Of a stretch of DNA of 64,000 bases, positions 1-8,543 are shown piece by piece (positions within the stretch are counted from its first letter, which is position 1; each line of letters begins with the position of its first letter). Where the stretch lies: assembly GCF_021916785.1 (NCBI RefSeq), contig NZ_JAKCFC010000012.1, positions 149,199 through 213,198 of the forward strand, in the 5' to 3' direction. The position numbers were made by a program, and so were the translations under genes. The notes beneath the pieces are model-generated. The model was not told where the DNA came from. It did no database searches and saw nothing but the letters and a program-made list of their open reading frames with translations. This DNA comes from Mycolicibacterium lacusdiani (lineage in GTDB: Bacteria; Actinomycetota; Actinomycetes; Mycobacteriales; Mycobacteriaceae).

Positions 1-889
1 TGGCGGCGACGAAGTCCATCATCAGCTCGTGCGCCAGCGGTTCGATCACCTGCCGGAAGCCGCCCGAGACGATGCCGCAGTGGTACCCGAGCCGGCGCAG
101 CGTCCGGATCGTCGTCCTGGCGCCGGGCGTGAGTTCGATCTGGTCGGCGACGTCGTCGAGCACCTCGGCGGGCAGTCCGGCCAGGGTCGCGACGCGGCGG
201 TGCAGCGACTCGGCGAAGTCCAGTTCACCGCGCATCGCGGCCTCGGTGACCTCCGCGACCGCAGCCTCGGCACCGACGCGGGCGGCCAGCATCTCGATCA
301 CCTCACCCTGGATCAGTGTGGAGTCGACGTCGAACACGATGAGGCGCTTGGCCCGCCGCGACAGGCTGTAGTCCTCGAGCGCGATGTCGATGCCCTGGGC
401 GACGCCAACGCGTGCCAGCGCCTGCTGCAGCTGCCCGTACGCCGCGCCGGGTGGCACCGACACCCGCAGCTCGAGCCCCGTCACCGGGTAATCCGACACG
501 CCGCGGATGGTGTCGATGTTCACGCCGAGCAGTGCGCTCTCCCTGGCGACCACGCCGAAGGCCTCCGCGCTGATCGGCCGGCCGAGCACCACGATGGTGT
601 GGGTGGACGGCTCGCGCAGCACCGCGAGGTCGTCGCTGCGCTCGATCGTCACGTCGAGCCCCACGCCCCGAATGGCGCTGGTCACCTCGTCGTGCAGAGC
701 GGCATCGCCTGCGGCCGCGTCGCGGCCCGCGACCAGGACCGCCAGCGTCAGGCGGCCGCGGACGACCACCTGCTCGACGTTCAGCAGATCGACGTCGTGC
801 CGTGCCAGCACCTCGAAGAGGGCCGACGTGACACCTGGCTGATCGACTCCGGTGACGGTGATGAGAACCGACACCTTCGACTGATTCAC
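1..889 (-). CDS. serB2: Phosphoserine phosphatase SerB2, C-terminus cut by window edge
   Basis: Last step of serine synthesis, hydrolysing phosphoserine to serine in the cytoplasm. 296 residues are visible; the C-terminus lies beyond base 1. Residues 1-170 look like two tandem ACT domains, the amino-acid-binding part of mycobacterial SerB2. The HAD phosphatase domain follows, with the nucleophile motif DVDST at residues 187-191. The GTG at 889 was chosen because it opens the first ACT strand and lies 10 bases after the ctaD stop; no strong ribosome site precedes it. The order serB2-ctaD-fecB is that of Rv3042c-Rv3044 in M. tuberculosis. Confidence 0.93.
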   Translation of the reverse strand, partial: MNQSKVSVLITVTGVDQPGVTSALFEVLARHDVDLLNVEQVVVRGRLTLAVLVAGRDAAAGDAALHDEVTSAIRGVGLDVTIERSDDLAVLREPSTHTIVVLGRPISAEAFGVVARESALLGVNIDTIRGVSDYPVTGLELRVSVPPGAAYGQLQQALARVGVAQGIDIALEDYSLSRRAKRLIVFDVDSTLIQGEVIEMLAARVGAEAAVAEVTEAAMRGELDFAESLHRRVATLAGLPAEVLDDVADQIELTPGARTTIRTLRRLGYHCGIVSGGFRQVIEPLAHELMMDFVAA

Positions 890-899
890 TCCGAGGAGG

Positions 900-2645
900 T
901 CAGGTGCGCACTTGCGCGTCGTCGAGCCTGGTCACGTCACCGTCGTCCGGGCCGTGGGCCTTGCCGACGTGCGCCTCGGCACGCATCCGCTCGACCATGT
1001 GCGGGTAGTGCAGCTCGAACGCGGGACGCTCCGAACGGATTCGGGGCAGCTCGTTGAAGTTGTGCCGCGGCGGCGGGCAGCTGGTGGCCCACTCCAGGGA
1101 GTTGCCATAGCCCCAGGGGTCGTCGACCACGACGGGCTCGCCGTAGCGCCAGCTCTTGAACACGTTCCACACGAACGGCAGCGTCGAGATGCCGAGGATG
1201 AACGCACCCGCGGTCGACACGATGTTCAGCGTGGTGAAGCCGTCGGTGGGCAGGTAGTCCGCGTAGCGGCGCGGCATGCCCTCGTCACCCACCCAGTGCT
1301 GGACCAGGAACGTCGTGTGGAAGCCGATGAACGTCAACCAGAAGTGCAGCTTGCCCAGCCGCTCGTCGAGCAGGCGGCCCGTCATCTTCGGGAACCAGAA
1401 GTAGATGCCCGCGTAGGTGGCGAACACGATGGTGCCGAACAGCACGTAGTGGAAGTGCGCGATCACGAAGTAGCTGTCGGTGACGTGGAAGTCCAGCGGC
1501 GGGCTGGCCAGCAGCACACCCGAGAGGCCACCGAGCAGGAACGTGACGAGGAAGCCCACCGAGAACAGCATCGGTGTCTCGAACGTCAGTTGGCCCTTCC
1601 ACATCGTGCCGATCCAGTTGAAGAACTTGATGCCCGTCGGGACGGCGATCAGGAACGTCATGAAGCTGAAGAACGGCAGCAGCACCGCACCGGTGGCGTA
1701 CATGTGGTGCGCCCACACGGCCACCGACAGGGCCGCGATGGCCAGCGTCGCGTAGATCAGGGTGGTGTAGCCGAAGATCGGCTTGCGGCTGAACACCGGG
1801 AAGATCTCGCTGACGATGCCGAAGAACGGCAGCGCGATGATGTAGACCTCGGGGTGCCCGAAGAACCAGAACAGGTGCTGCCACAGCAGGACGCCACCGT
1901 TGGCGGGATCGTAGATGTGGGCACCGAGGTGGCGGTCGGCGGCGAGGCCGAACAGCGCGGCGGTCAGCAGCGGGAAGGCCAGCAGCACGAGAATCGACGT
2001 CACCAGGATGTTCCAGGTGAAGATCGGCATCCGGAACATGGTCATGCCGGGGGCGCGCATGCAGACCACGGTGGTGATCATGTTGACGCCACCGAGGATG
2101 GTGCCCAGACCACCGACGGCCAGACCCATGATCCAGAGGTCACCGCCCGCGCCGGGCGAGTGGATGGCGTCGGTCAGCGGCGAGTACGCGGTCCAGCCGA
2201 AGTCGGCCGCACCACCGGGGGTGATGAAGCCGGCGATCGCGATCAGGGCGCCGAACAGGAACAGCCAGAACGAGAAGGCGTTGAGTCGCGGGAACGCGAC
2301 GTCGGGCGCGCCGATCTGCAGCGGCAGCACCAGGTTCGCGAAGCCGAACACGATGGGCGTCGCGTAGAACAGCAGCATCACCGTGCCATGCATGGTGAAC
2401 AGCTGGTTGTACTGCTCGTTGCTCAGGAACTGCAGCCCCGGCAGGGCGAGCTCGGTGCGCATCAGCAGGGCCATCAGGCCGCCGATGAAGAAGAACACGA
2501 AGCAGGCGACGCAGTACATGATGCCGATCAGCTTGTGATCGGTGGTGGTCACCAGCTTGTAGATGAGGTTGCCCTTGGGACCCAGCCGGGCCGGGAAGGG
2601 GCGCCGTGCCTCGAGTTCTCCGATTGGGGGCGCTTCGGCTACCAA
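900..2645 (-). CDS. ctaD: Cytochrome c oxidase subunit I (aa3 type)
   Basis: Catalytic subunit of the aa3 terminal oxidase: reduces oxygen to water and pumps protons in the plasma membrane. 581 residues with about 12 hydrophobic segments. Visible ligands are the low-spin heme histidine in MHGT (H86), HPEVY at 264-268 (CuB His and cross-linked Tyr), the CuB His pair HH at 313-314, and H397/H399 in AHFHY. The whole length matches mycobacterial CtaD as I know it. The start is set at a TTG (2645): it gives the expected N-terminus MVAEAPP and has GGAGG 7 bases upstream; an ATG 36 bases earlier lacks this. serB2 follows 10 bases downstream; fecB diverges. Confidence 0.96.
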   Translation of the reverse strand: MVAEAPPIGELEARRPFPARLGPKGNLIYKLVTTTDHKLIGIMYCVACFVFFFIGGLMALLMRTELALPGLQFLSNEQYNQLFTMHGTVMLLFYATPIVFGFANLVLPLQIGAPDVAFPRLNAFSFWLFLFGALIAIAGFITPGGAADFGWTAYSPLTDAIHSPGAGGDLWIMGLAVGGLGTILGGVNMITTVVCMRAPGMTMFRMPIFTWNILVTSILVLLAFPLLTAALFGLAADRHLGAHIYDPANGGVLLWQHLFWFFGHPEVYIIALPFFGIVSEIFPVFSRKPIFGYTTLIYATLAIAALSVAVWAHHMYATGAVLLPFFSFMTFLIAVPTGIKFFNWIGTMWKGQLTFETPMLFSVGFLVTFLLGGLSGVLLASPPLDFHVTDSYFVIAHFHYVLFGTIVFATYAGIYFWFPKMTGRLLDERLGKLHFWLTFIGFHTTFLVQHWVGDEGMPRRYADYLPTDGFTTLNIVSTAGAFILGISTLPFVWNVFKSWRYGEPVVVDDPWGYGNSLEWATSCPPPRHNFNELPRIRSERPAFELHYPHMVERMRAEAHVGKAHGPDDGDVTRLDDAQVRT

Positions 2646-2812
2646 CAGATCCTCCAGAAAATCAGACGGGAAACCCCGCATGCTCTTTTGAATCCTAACT
2701 CTCTTCGGGCGCTTCGCCGCCTTGGGTCCTACAAACCGTCGTATTACGTCTGCGAGGGCCTGCCGCCAGCGCTTGAGCTACCGGGAAACGGCTGGATGTT
2801 ACCGTCGGCGCC

Positions 2813-3913
2813 GTGCCGATCTCCCGACCTCGACTGGGTCCGCTGGCGGCGGGTGCCGCAGTCCTGGTGGCACTTCCGGTCGTCTTCCTCGGCGGCTGCG
2901 GCGAGTCCGGCGACGGTGCCGCGACGACGGCCGCCAACGCCCCTGGCGCGCCCATCACCAGCACGACGAGGGTGGCCGGCGCCAACGTGCTTGGCAATGA
3001 CCGCCGACCCGACGAGTCGTGTCCGGCCGACCCGCCGCCACCTGCCGAGGGGCCCGAGCGGCGCGAGGTGCGACATGCCGCAGGCAGCACGGAGGTGGTC
3101 GCGGATCCGCGGCGCATCGTGGTCCTCTCCGGTGATCAACTCGATGCGCTGTGCGCGCTCGGCATGCAGTCGCGGATCGTCGCCGCCGCGCTGCCCGACG
3201 GATCGCAGGAGCAGCCGTCCTACCTCGGCTCGGTCATCCACGATCTGCCCGCGGTGGGTGCGGAGACCGCCCCCGACCTCGACGCGATCCGCGAGGCGAA
3301 GCCCGACCTGATCCTCGGTTCCGAGGGGCTCACCCCCGGTGAGTTCGGCGACCTGTCCCGGATCGCGCCGACGGTGTTCACCGGCCCGCCCGGCCCAGGC
3401 TGGCAGGACACCCTGCGGACGGTAGCCGCGGCCGTGGGTCGCGACGGTGCCGCCACCCCGTTGCTCGAGGGCTTCGACGCCGACGCCAAGAAGCGGGCCG
3501 CCCAGAACGACACCACGCACTTCCAGGCGTCGGTGGTGCGCCTGATGGACGACACCGCCCAGATCTCCGGGATCGACGACTTCCCCGGCAGCGTGCTGGC
3601 CATCGCCGGCGTGGACCGGCCGGCGGCGCAGCGCTTCACCGACAAGCCGTACGTGGAGGTGGGCACCTCGGATCTGTCCGAGGCGGACTTCACCCCGGCC
3701 GAGGGCGACGTGATCTTCGTCTCCTTCGGATCCGCCGCCGCCAGGGAGCGGTCCCGTGAGGTGCTCGACAGCGAGGCGTGGCGTCGACTGTCGGCGTCCA
3801 AGGACGGCCGCGTCTTCGTCGTCAACGACGAGGTGTGGCAGTCGGGTGAGGGCATCGTGGCCGCCCGGGCCATGCTGCCCGACCTGCGCTTCGTGAACTC
3901 ACCGGTCAACTAG
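2813..3913 (+). CDS. fecB: Iron-siderophore ABC transporter substrate-binding lipoprotein
   Basis: Periplasmic-side receptor of the TroA/FecB type that captures ferric siderophore complexes. 366 residues. The N-terminus has a hydrophobic signal segment (residues 11-26) and a lipobox LGGC, with the lipidated Cys at residue 29. A Pro/Ala-rich linker leads into the two-lobed binding domain, about residues 85-360, with the typical RIVVLSGDQLDALCALG and KPDLILGSEG segments. It starts with GTG and diverges from ctaD across 167 bases, as Rv3044 does in M. tuberculosis. No permease or ATPase gene lies beside it, so it must work with components encoded elsewhere. The iron role rests on family knowledge, not on residues seen here. 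Confidence 0.88.
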   Translation: MPISRPRLGPLAAGAAVLVALPVVFLGGCGESGDGAATTAANAPGAPITSTTRVAGANVLGNDRRPDESCPADPPPPAEGPERREVRHAAGSTEVVADPRRIVVLSGDQLDALCALGMQSRIVAAALPDGSQEQPSYLGSVIHDLPAVGAETAPDLDAIREAKPDLILGSEGLTPGEFGDLSRIAPTVFTGPPGPGWQDTLRTVAAAVGRDGAATPLLEGFDADAKKRAAQNDTTHFQASVVRLMDDTAQISGIDDFPGSVLAIAGVDRPAAQRFTDKPYVEVGTSDLSEADFTPAEGDVIFVSFGSAAARERSREVLDSEAWRRLSASKDGRVFVVNDEVWQSGEGIVAARAMLPDLRFVNSPVN

Positions 3914-3919
3914 CCGCCG

Positions 3920-4966
3920 TCAGCCGGTGGCCGCGGACGCCCCGTGCAGCGCCTGCTGACCGAACTGGCCCAGCCCCAGCGAACCCTCGGGCAGGACGAG
4001 ATCGCCGCTGTCGATCCTGCGCCGCAGGTAGGCGAACGACTGGGCGGTCTGGGCGAACAGGTGCTCCCCCGCGCGCAGCGGCGCCCGGCGCGCACCGTCC
4101 CCGGCGAACTGCGGCAGCGGCTCGACCACGGTGTCGTAGTCGACGTTGAAGAACAGCGGGAACGAGTACCGCTCCTCCTTCACCTTCCGCACCCGGTGAC
4201 TGGTGGCGACGAACGCGCCGTTGGTCCACAGCTCGAGCAGGTCGCCGATGTTCACCACGAAGGTGCCCGGCACCGGGGGAACGTCGATCCACTCCCCTGC
4301 CCCGTTCATCACCTCGAGGCCCGGTGCGGTGCCCTTGAGCAGGGTGAAGCACTCGTAGTCGGTGTGGGCGCCGATGCCGATGACGTCGTGGGCGTCCGCG
4401 TCGAACGGATAGTGCACCAACCGCAGCTGACTCGGCGTCTTGATCGCGTGCCGGGAGAACACGTCCGGGTCCTCGCCAAGGGCGACCGCGAACGCCCACA
4501 GCAGCCGGTGCCCGACCTCGAGCACCGCGTCGTAGTAGGCGGTGACGGCTTCGGCGAAGCCGGGCAGATCGGGCCACGCGTTCGGGCCGAGCATCGGGTT
4601 GCCCGCGAGGTGGTCCGGGTCGTCGGCCGGGAGGTCGAGCGCAGTGTCGAAGGCCTCCTTGAGATCGGGCGTGCCGCTCTCGACGCCCTCCTCACCGATC
4701 GGCACGTAGCCGCGGTGGCACCGCGACAGCCCGATGTAGCTGCGCATCTTCTCCTCGAGCGGCAGCGCGAAGAATCCCTTGGTGGCCTCGAGCATGTCGT
4801 CGAACAGTGCGTCGTCGACACCGGAGCCCTCGACGTAGAGGAACCCCACGTCGCGGGCCGCGCGGCCGATCTCGGCGGCGACGCGTTCCCGCTCGGCGCG
4901 ATCGGGTGACCGCAGTCCGCTGATGTCCACGATCGGTATCGACGTGAAAGACGTTGCGCCACTCAT
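3920..4966 (-). CDS. Isopenicillin-N-synthase-family 2-oxoglutarate/Fe(II) oxygenase
   Basis: Cytoplasmic non-heme iron oxygenase, 348 residues, about the usual family length. An N-terminal DIOX_N region (PIVDISGLR from residue 11) precedes the catalytic 2OG-FeII domain. The iron triad is visible: H201 and D203 in HTDYE, and H257 in TSHRVR; the 2-oxoglutarate-binding R-x-S is R266-Y-S268. Its ATG overlaps the stop of the upstream gene (ATGA) and follows a GGGAGTAG ribosome site. It is the last gene of the ureide operon, so its substrate may be a ureide or purine-derived compound; the sequence does not show which. The operon ends 6 bases from the convergent fecB stop, with no obvious terminator. 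Confidence 0.9.
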   Translation of the reverse strand: MSGATSFTSIPIVDISGLRSPDRAERERVAAEIGRAARDVGFLYVEGSGVDDALFDDMLEATKGFFALPLEEKMRSYIGLSRCHRGYVPIGEEGVESGTPDLKEAFDTALDLPADDPDHLAGNPMLGPNAWPDLPGFAEAVTAYYDAVLEVGHRLLWAFAVALGEDPDVFSRHAIKTPSQLRLVHYPFDADAHDVIGIGAHTDYECFTLLKGTAPGLEVMNGAGEWIDVPPVPGTFVVNIGDLLELWTNGAFVATSHRVRKVKEERYSFPLFFNVDYDTVVEPLPQFAGDGARRAPLRAGEHLFAQTAQSFAYLRRRIDSGDLVLPEGSLGLGQFGQQALHGASAATG

Positions 4967-5490
4967 TGATTCACTACTCCCTCGTATCGTTCGATGATCC
5001 AGCGCACACCGTTGGCCCGAATCTGGTTGTCCGAAGGCTGCAATGCGGTCCAGCGCCGACTGCCGACCGCGTCGATCACCACCACCCCGCCGCCCGCCCA
5101 CCCGAACAGGTCACCGGCGCGGACGACGAGCCCGGGGCGACCGTCCGGACCGCGGACGAAGACGGCCCCGCACGGCGACGTCGGGCGCGCCTCGCGTTGC
5201 CAGTGCTCGACGTAGGACTCGTGCACGCCGGTCTCGACCAGCGTGTCCCCGTCCCAGTGCATGGCACCAGCATCGGGATGCGGCCCGGGCGGCTCGACGT
5301 CGACGTCGCGATGCCACTCGAACACGTCGCCCCGCTGGTGCAGCGTGCCCGCGAAGCCCCTGGTGTCGACGTAGGCGGTGGGCCCCTGCAGCCACATCAC
5401 GTCGGTGCCGGTGTCACGCGAGCCGTCGGCGCCGATGAGCAACGTGCGCCGCCACAGGCCCGCACAATCGGACGCGATCACCGACGTCAT
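4963..5490 (-). CDS. Unrecognised small protein of the ureide operon, possibly lipocalin-like
   Basis: 175 residues, no signal peptide or membrane segment. I do not recognise it with certainty. The pattern of short alternating strands, with WRRTLLIGADGSRDTGTDV, TAYVDTRGFAGTL and a late VVVIDAVGSRRW, suggests a small beta-barrel. It faintly recalls the lipocalin-like HRI1 family, but this is a guess. It overlaps both neighbours by ATGA: its start lies in the allantoicase stop and its stop in the start of the oxygenase. Such tight coupling argues for a role in the same pathway, for example as a small enzyme or a binding protein for an unstable intermediate. Confidence 0.75.
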   Translation of the reverse strand: MTSVIASDCAGLWRRTLLIGADGSRDTGTDVMWLQGPTAYVDTRGFAGTLHQRGDVFEWHRDVDVEPPGPHPDAGAMHWDGDTLVETGVHESYVEHWQREARPTSPCGAVFVRGPDGRPGLVVRAGDLFGWAGGGVVVIDAVGSRRWTALQPSDNQIRANGVRWIIERYEGVVNQ

Positions 5491-6500
5491 GACGACTCCT
5501 CCCACCGGGTGCGTAGCGCTTCCCACCCGCTCGGCGTCGGCGTGCCGGAGGCGCGCACCCTGGCGATGCCCCCGTCCGGATAGGCCTGGACGCGCAACGC
5601 CGTGACGTCCGGGCAGTACACGGCGAAGACCTGCCGGGTGTCGGCGGCCAGCCGAGTCCTCGGCAGTACCTCGACGTCGAATGGCACCAGCGCCCAGCCG
5701 TGTTCGCCGTCGGGGCGGATGCGGCTACCCAGCACGGCGATCTCCAGCGATGCGTTGAACACGAAGTAGGACGTGTCGATCTCGATGCGCCGCAAGTCGG
5801 TTGGCACGGCGAAGGAGATCAGCACGGCGTCGTGGGTGTCGGGCCCGACGTCGCGGCGGCGTCGGGTCTCCCACCCGTCGCCCATGTTGGCGGGGCGGTC
5901 GGGTTTGATGAGCGCGCCGGCATCGGAATAGAAGCCGTCACTGCACCATTCGACGCGTCCGCCCTGCTCGAGCCCCGATATCTCGACGGTGACGTCGGCC
6001 CACGTGACCGGGTCGGGGATCACCTCGCCGTAGACGCGTAGCCGGGCCACGCCGCCGTCGGAGGACAGCCGCAGGCGCAGGTGCGTCCAGCGGCGCCCGC
6101 TCGACACCGGGAAGACGTTGTGGCCGTCGGCCTTCAGCGCCACGTCCGCCACCAGCGTCGTCCACTCGACGTGCGGCAGCGTCGGGTCGGCCGTCGGGCC
6201 AAGCACGCACGCCTCGATCCGGCACCCCGTCGGGTGATTGCCCGAGAAGTACCGGGTGTCGACGTCGACGGCGTGAATGCGCCCCGGGGTGCCGAGCCGT
6301 ACGACGGCCCAGTCACCGTCGGCGCCGGCGTGCCGCCGCGTCTCCCAGCCGTCGACGACCTCGCCGCGCAGGTCGTAGGTGCCCGGGACGAACGCGGGTT
6401 CTGCCGGGTCGACCAGACGCTCCTTGACGCCGAACGACTCGTCGCTCGCGGCGATGACGCTGCCACCGACGACGCGCGACGCCAGATCCACCTCAGTCAT
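5487..6500 (-). CDS. alc: Allantoicase
   Basis: Hydrolyses allantoate to ureidoglycolate and urea, the second step of allantoin breakdown, in the cytoplasm. 337 residues, the usual length. Two homologous allantoicase domains are visible, about residues 10-165 and 180-330; each carries the family repeat with GWETRR, followed by D[VT][DS][TY]F-type strands (VDVDTRYFSGNHP and IEIDTSYFVFNAS). The ATG at 6500 overlaps the end of the racemase gene by 8 bases. No ureidoglycolate lyase or ureidoglycolate amidohydrolase was recognised in the window to take the product further. Confidence 0.93.
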   Translation of the reverse strand: MTEVDLASRVVGGSVIAASDESFGVKERLVDPAEPAFVPGTYDLRGEVVDGWETRRHAGADGDWAVVRLGTPGRIHAVDVDTRYFSGNHPTGCRIEACVLGPTADPTLPHVEWTTLVADVALKADGHNVFPVSSGRRWTHLRLRLSSDGGVARLRVYGEVIPDPVTWADVTVEISGLEQGGRVEWCSDGFYSDAGALIKPDRPANMGDGWETRRRRDVGPDTHDAVLISFAVPTDLRRIEIDTSYFVFNASLEIAVLGSRIRPDGEHGWALVPFDVEVLPRTRLAADTRQVFAVYCPDVTALRVQAYPDGGIARVRASGTPTPSGWEALRTRWEESS

Positions 6501-7245
6501 GGGACGCCAGTGCACGTGAGATCGGCCAGTGCGACCGTGGATTGGCGGGCCCTGGGGCGTACACGCCGGCCTTGCTGGTCGACAGTCCGAGTCCGGCGAC
6601 GGCGTGCGCGAGGGCCACGGCCGCCGCGACGCCGTCGATGGCGGGCACCCCGAGTGTGGCCGTGATCGCACTCGTCACCCCCGCCATGCCCGCGCAGCCG
6701 AGGCAGATCACGTCGGCGCCGTCGTCCGAGATCGCCCGCGCCGCCTCGTCGACGATGGCCGCCACGGCACCGGCCGGATCGGCTTCGACCTCCGCGGTGC
6801 CCAGCCCGCAGGCGCGTATCGATGCGCAGTGCGAGTTCAGGCCGGCCAGCAGCAGCCGGTCCTCGATCGGTGGGATCGAACGCGCGAGCGTGGTGATCAC
6901 CGAGAACCTCCTGCCGATGAGATGCGCGACGTGGGCGGCGCATTCGGCGATGTCGAACACCGGCACCGCGAGCATCTCGGCGAGTGCATCCCTACCGTGC
7001 TCGCCGAAGCCGGCCAACACCACCGCGTCGTAGCGGAACTCCCCCGCCTCGAGCAGCGACGCGACGAGGTCCATCACCGCAACGGCCGACAGGTAGCTCT
7101 CGGCGGCCGAATCGATGGCCGAGGCACCGAATGGTGCGGCCATCGCCACGATCTCGGTGCCGGAGGCTGCCGCGGCCCTGGCGGCGACGGCGATCTCCTC
7201 GGTCATCGACGGCGAGGTGTTCGGGTTGAGTACGAGGATCCTCAC
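6493..7245 (-). CDS. Asp/Glu/hydantoin racemase family protein, probable allantoin racemase
   Basis: Members interconvert R- and S-allantoin or hydantoins by two-base cysteine chemistry. 250 residues starting at a GTG (7245) that overlaps the allantoinase stop (GTGA). The N-terminal MRILVLNPNTSPSMTE and the second catalytic motif GCAGM, with C184, are typical. The first catalytic cysteine should stand near residue 79, in a segment of the type A-C-F-G-D-P-G; here it reads AGFGEHG, with glycine at 79. The protein may therefore be inactive as a classic two-cysteine racemase, use another base, or have a decarboxylase-like or lyase role. Placement between allantoinase and allantoicase supports allantoin as ligand. 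Confidence 0.85.
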   Translation of the reverse strand: MRILVLNPNTSPSMTEEIAVAARAAAASGTEIVAMAAPFGASAIDSAAESYLSAVAVMDLVASLLEAGEFRYDAVVLAGFGEHGRDALAEMLAVPVFDIAECAAHVAHLIGRRFSVITTLARSIPPIEDRLLLAGLNSHCASIRACGLGTAEVEADPAGAVAAIVDEAARAISDDGADVICLGCAGMAGVTSAITATLGVPAIDGVAAAVALAHAVAGLGLSTSKAGVYAPGPANPRSHWPISRALASHD

Positions 7246-8543
7246 GCGGGCACCGCCGCACGCTCGTACGCCGATCGTCCCGCGACCCAGGTCTGCGCGA
7301 CGGTGCCGCGCAGGGTCATGCCGTCGTACGGGGTCACCCCGTGGCGGTGCCGCAGCCGGCTGCCGTCCACCACGCCGGAGCCGTCGGGGTCGAAGGCGCA
7401 CAGGTCGGCGCGCAGGCCCACGGCGATCCTGCCGCGGTCGGTCAGACCGGCCAGCGCTGCGGGCCGCTCCGCCATCCACCGGCTGAGTTCGGGGAGTCCG
7501 AAGCCTCGTTCGGCGGCATGGGTCCATACAGCGCTGGGGCCGAGCTCCAGTGAACTGATGCCGCCGAAGGCGCGGCCGAAGTCGCCGTCGCCCTTGAGTT
7601 CCGGTGCGCACGGCGAGTGGTCGGAGACCACCATGTCCAGGGTGCCGTCGAACAGCGCCGCCCAGAGCGGGTCGCGATTGCGGTCGTGGCGGATCGGCGG
7701 GTATGCCGCGTACTCGGTGGCGCCGTCACCGACGTCCTCGGCTGCGAAGGTGAGGTAGTGCGGACACGTCTCGGCGCTGACAGCAATCCCGTCTCGCTTG
7801 GCCTCCGCCAGCGCGGGCAGGACGGTCGCGCTCGAGACGTGGACGACGTGCAGGCGCGCGCCGGTGGCCCTGGCCGTCTCGATCACCAGCCCGACGGCGT
7901 CCTCCTCGGCGGCAGCCGGCCGCGATCCCAGGAACGACTCGTAGTCGACACCGGACGGCGGCGCACTGGCCTCGATGACGTCGTCGCTCTCGGCGTGCAC
8001 CAGCAGCACCGAGCCAAGGTCGGCGATTCGGGCCGCCGCCGACCGGAACTGCGCTGCGTCGAGGTGGCCGAAGTCGGGGTTGCCCGAATCGGCGAGGAAG
8101 CACTTGAAGCCGGCCACACCCGCCGCGGCCAGTGCCGTGAGGTCGCCGAGGTTCTCCGGCACGACGCCGCCCCAGTAGCCGACCGAGACGTGGCAGTTGC
8201 CCGCGGCCGCAGCCTGCTTGATGCGCAGGGCGGCGACGGTCGTCGTGACGGGCACCGAGTCGAGCGGCATGTCGACCAGCGTCGTGATGCCTGCCGCCGC
8301 AGCGGCGGCGGTGGCGGTCGCGAAGCCCTCCCAGTCGGTGCCGGGGTCGTCGACGTGCACGTGCGTGTCGACGAAGCCGGGTAGCAGGACGGTCTCCGGC
8401 TGCAGGGTCACCTCGGTCGTCACCGTGAACCCGGCGTCCACCGGTCCGACCTCGACGACCATGCCGTTCGCGATCGCCACCGACGCCGCCCGCAGTTCGC
8501 CGTCGAGCAGGACCCGTTCGGCTCGTAACACCAGATCGATCAC
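7242..8543 (-). CDS. allB: Allantoinase (cyclic amidohydrolase)
   Basis: Opens the hydantoin ring of allantoin to give allantoate. 433 residues, the normal length for allantoinase and dihydropyrimidinase. Metal ligands of the amidohydrolase barrel are visible: H61 and H63 (DTHVHVD), the bridging carboxylated Lys K147 (GFKCF), H183 (VHAES), H235 (VHVSS) and D308 (SDHSP). The start is the GTG at 8543, which overlaps the stop of the preceding hydrolase gene. Allantoinase is favoured over dihydropyrimidinase or hydantoinase by the flanking allantoicase and racemase genes and by the LADSG segment after the lysine. Residue-level specificity cannot be settled by eye. Confidence 0.9.
   Translation of the reverse strand: MIDLVLRAERVLLDGELRAASVAIANGMVVEVGPVDAGFTVTTEVTLQPETVLLPGFVDTHVHVDDPGTDWEGFATATAAAAAAGITTLVDMPLDSVPVTTTVAALRIKQAAAAGNCHVSVGYWGGVVPENLGDLTALAAAGVAGFKCFLADSGNPDFGHLDAAQFRSAAARIADLGSVLLVHAESDDVIEASAPPSGVDYESFLGSRPAAAEEDAVGLVIETARATGARLHVVHVSSATVLPALAEAKRDGIAVSAETCPHYLTFAAEDVGDGATEYAAYPPIRHDRNRDPLWAALFDGTLDMVVSDHSPCAPELKGDGDFGRAFGGISSLELGPSAVWTHAAERGFGLPELSRWMAERPAALAGLTDRGRIAVGLRADLCAFDPDGSGVVDGSRLRHRHGVTPYDGMTLRGTVAQTWVAGRSAYERAAVPA

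Noticed and set aside
912..3311. Long plus-strand open frame (799 codons) covering ctaD and the fecB start
   Set aside because: Antisense to ctaD, with an arginine/histidine/glutamine-rich composition and no family features; an effect of high GC at third positions.
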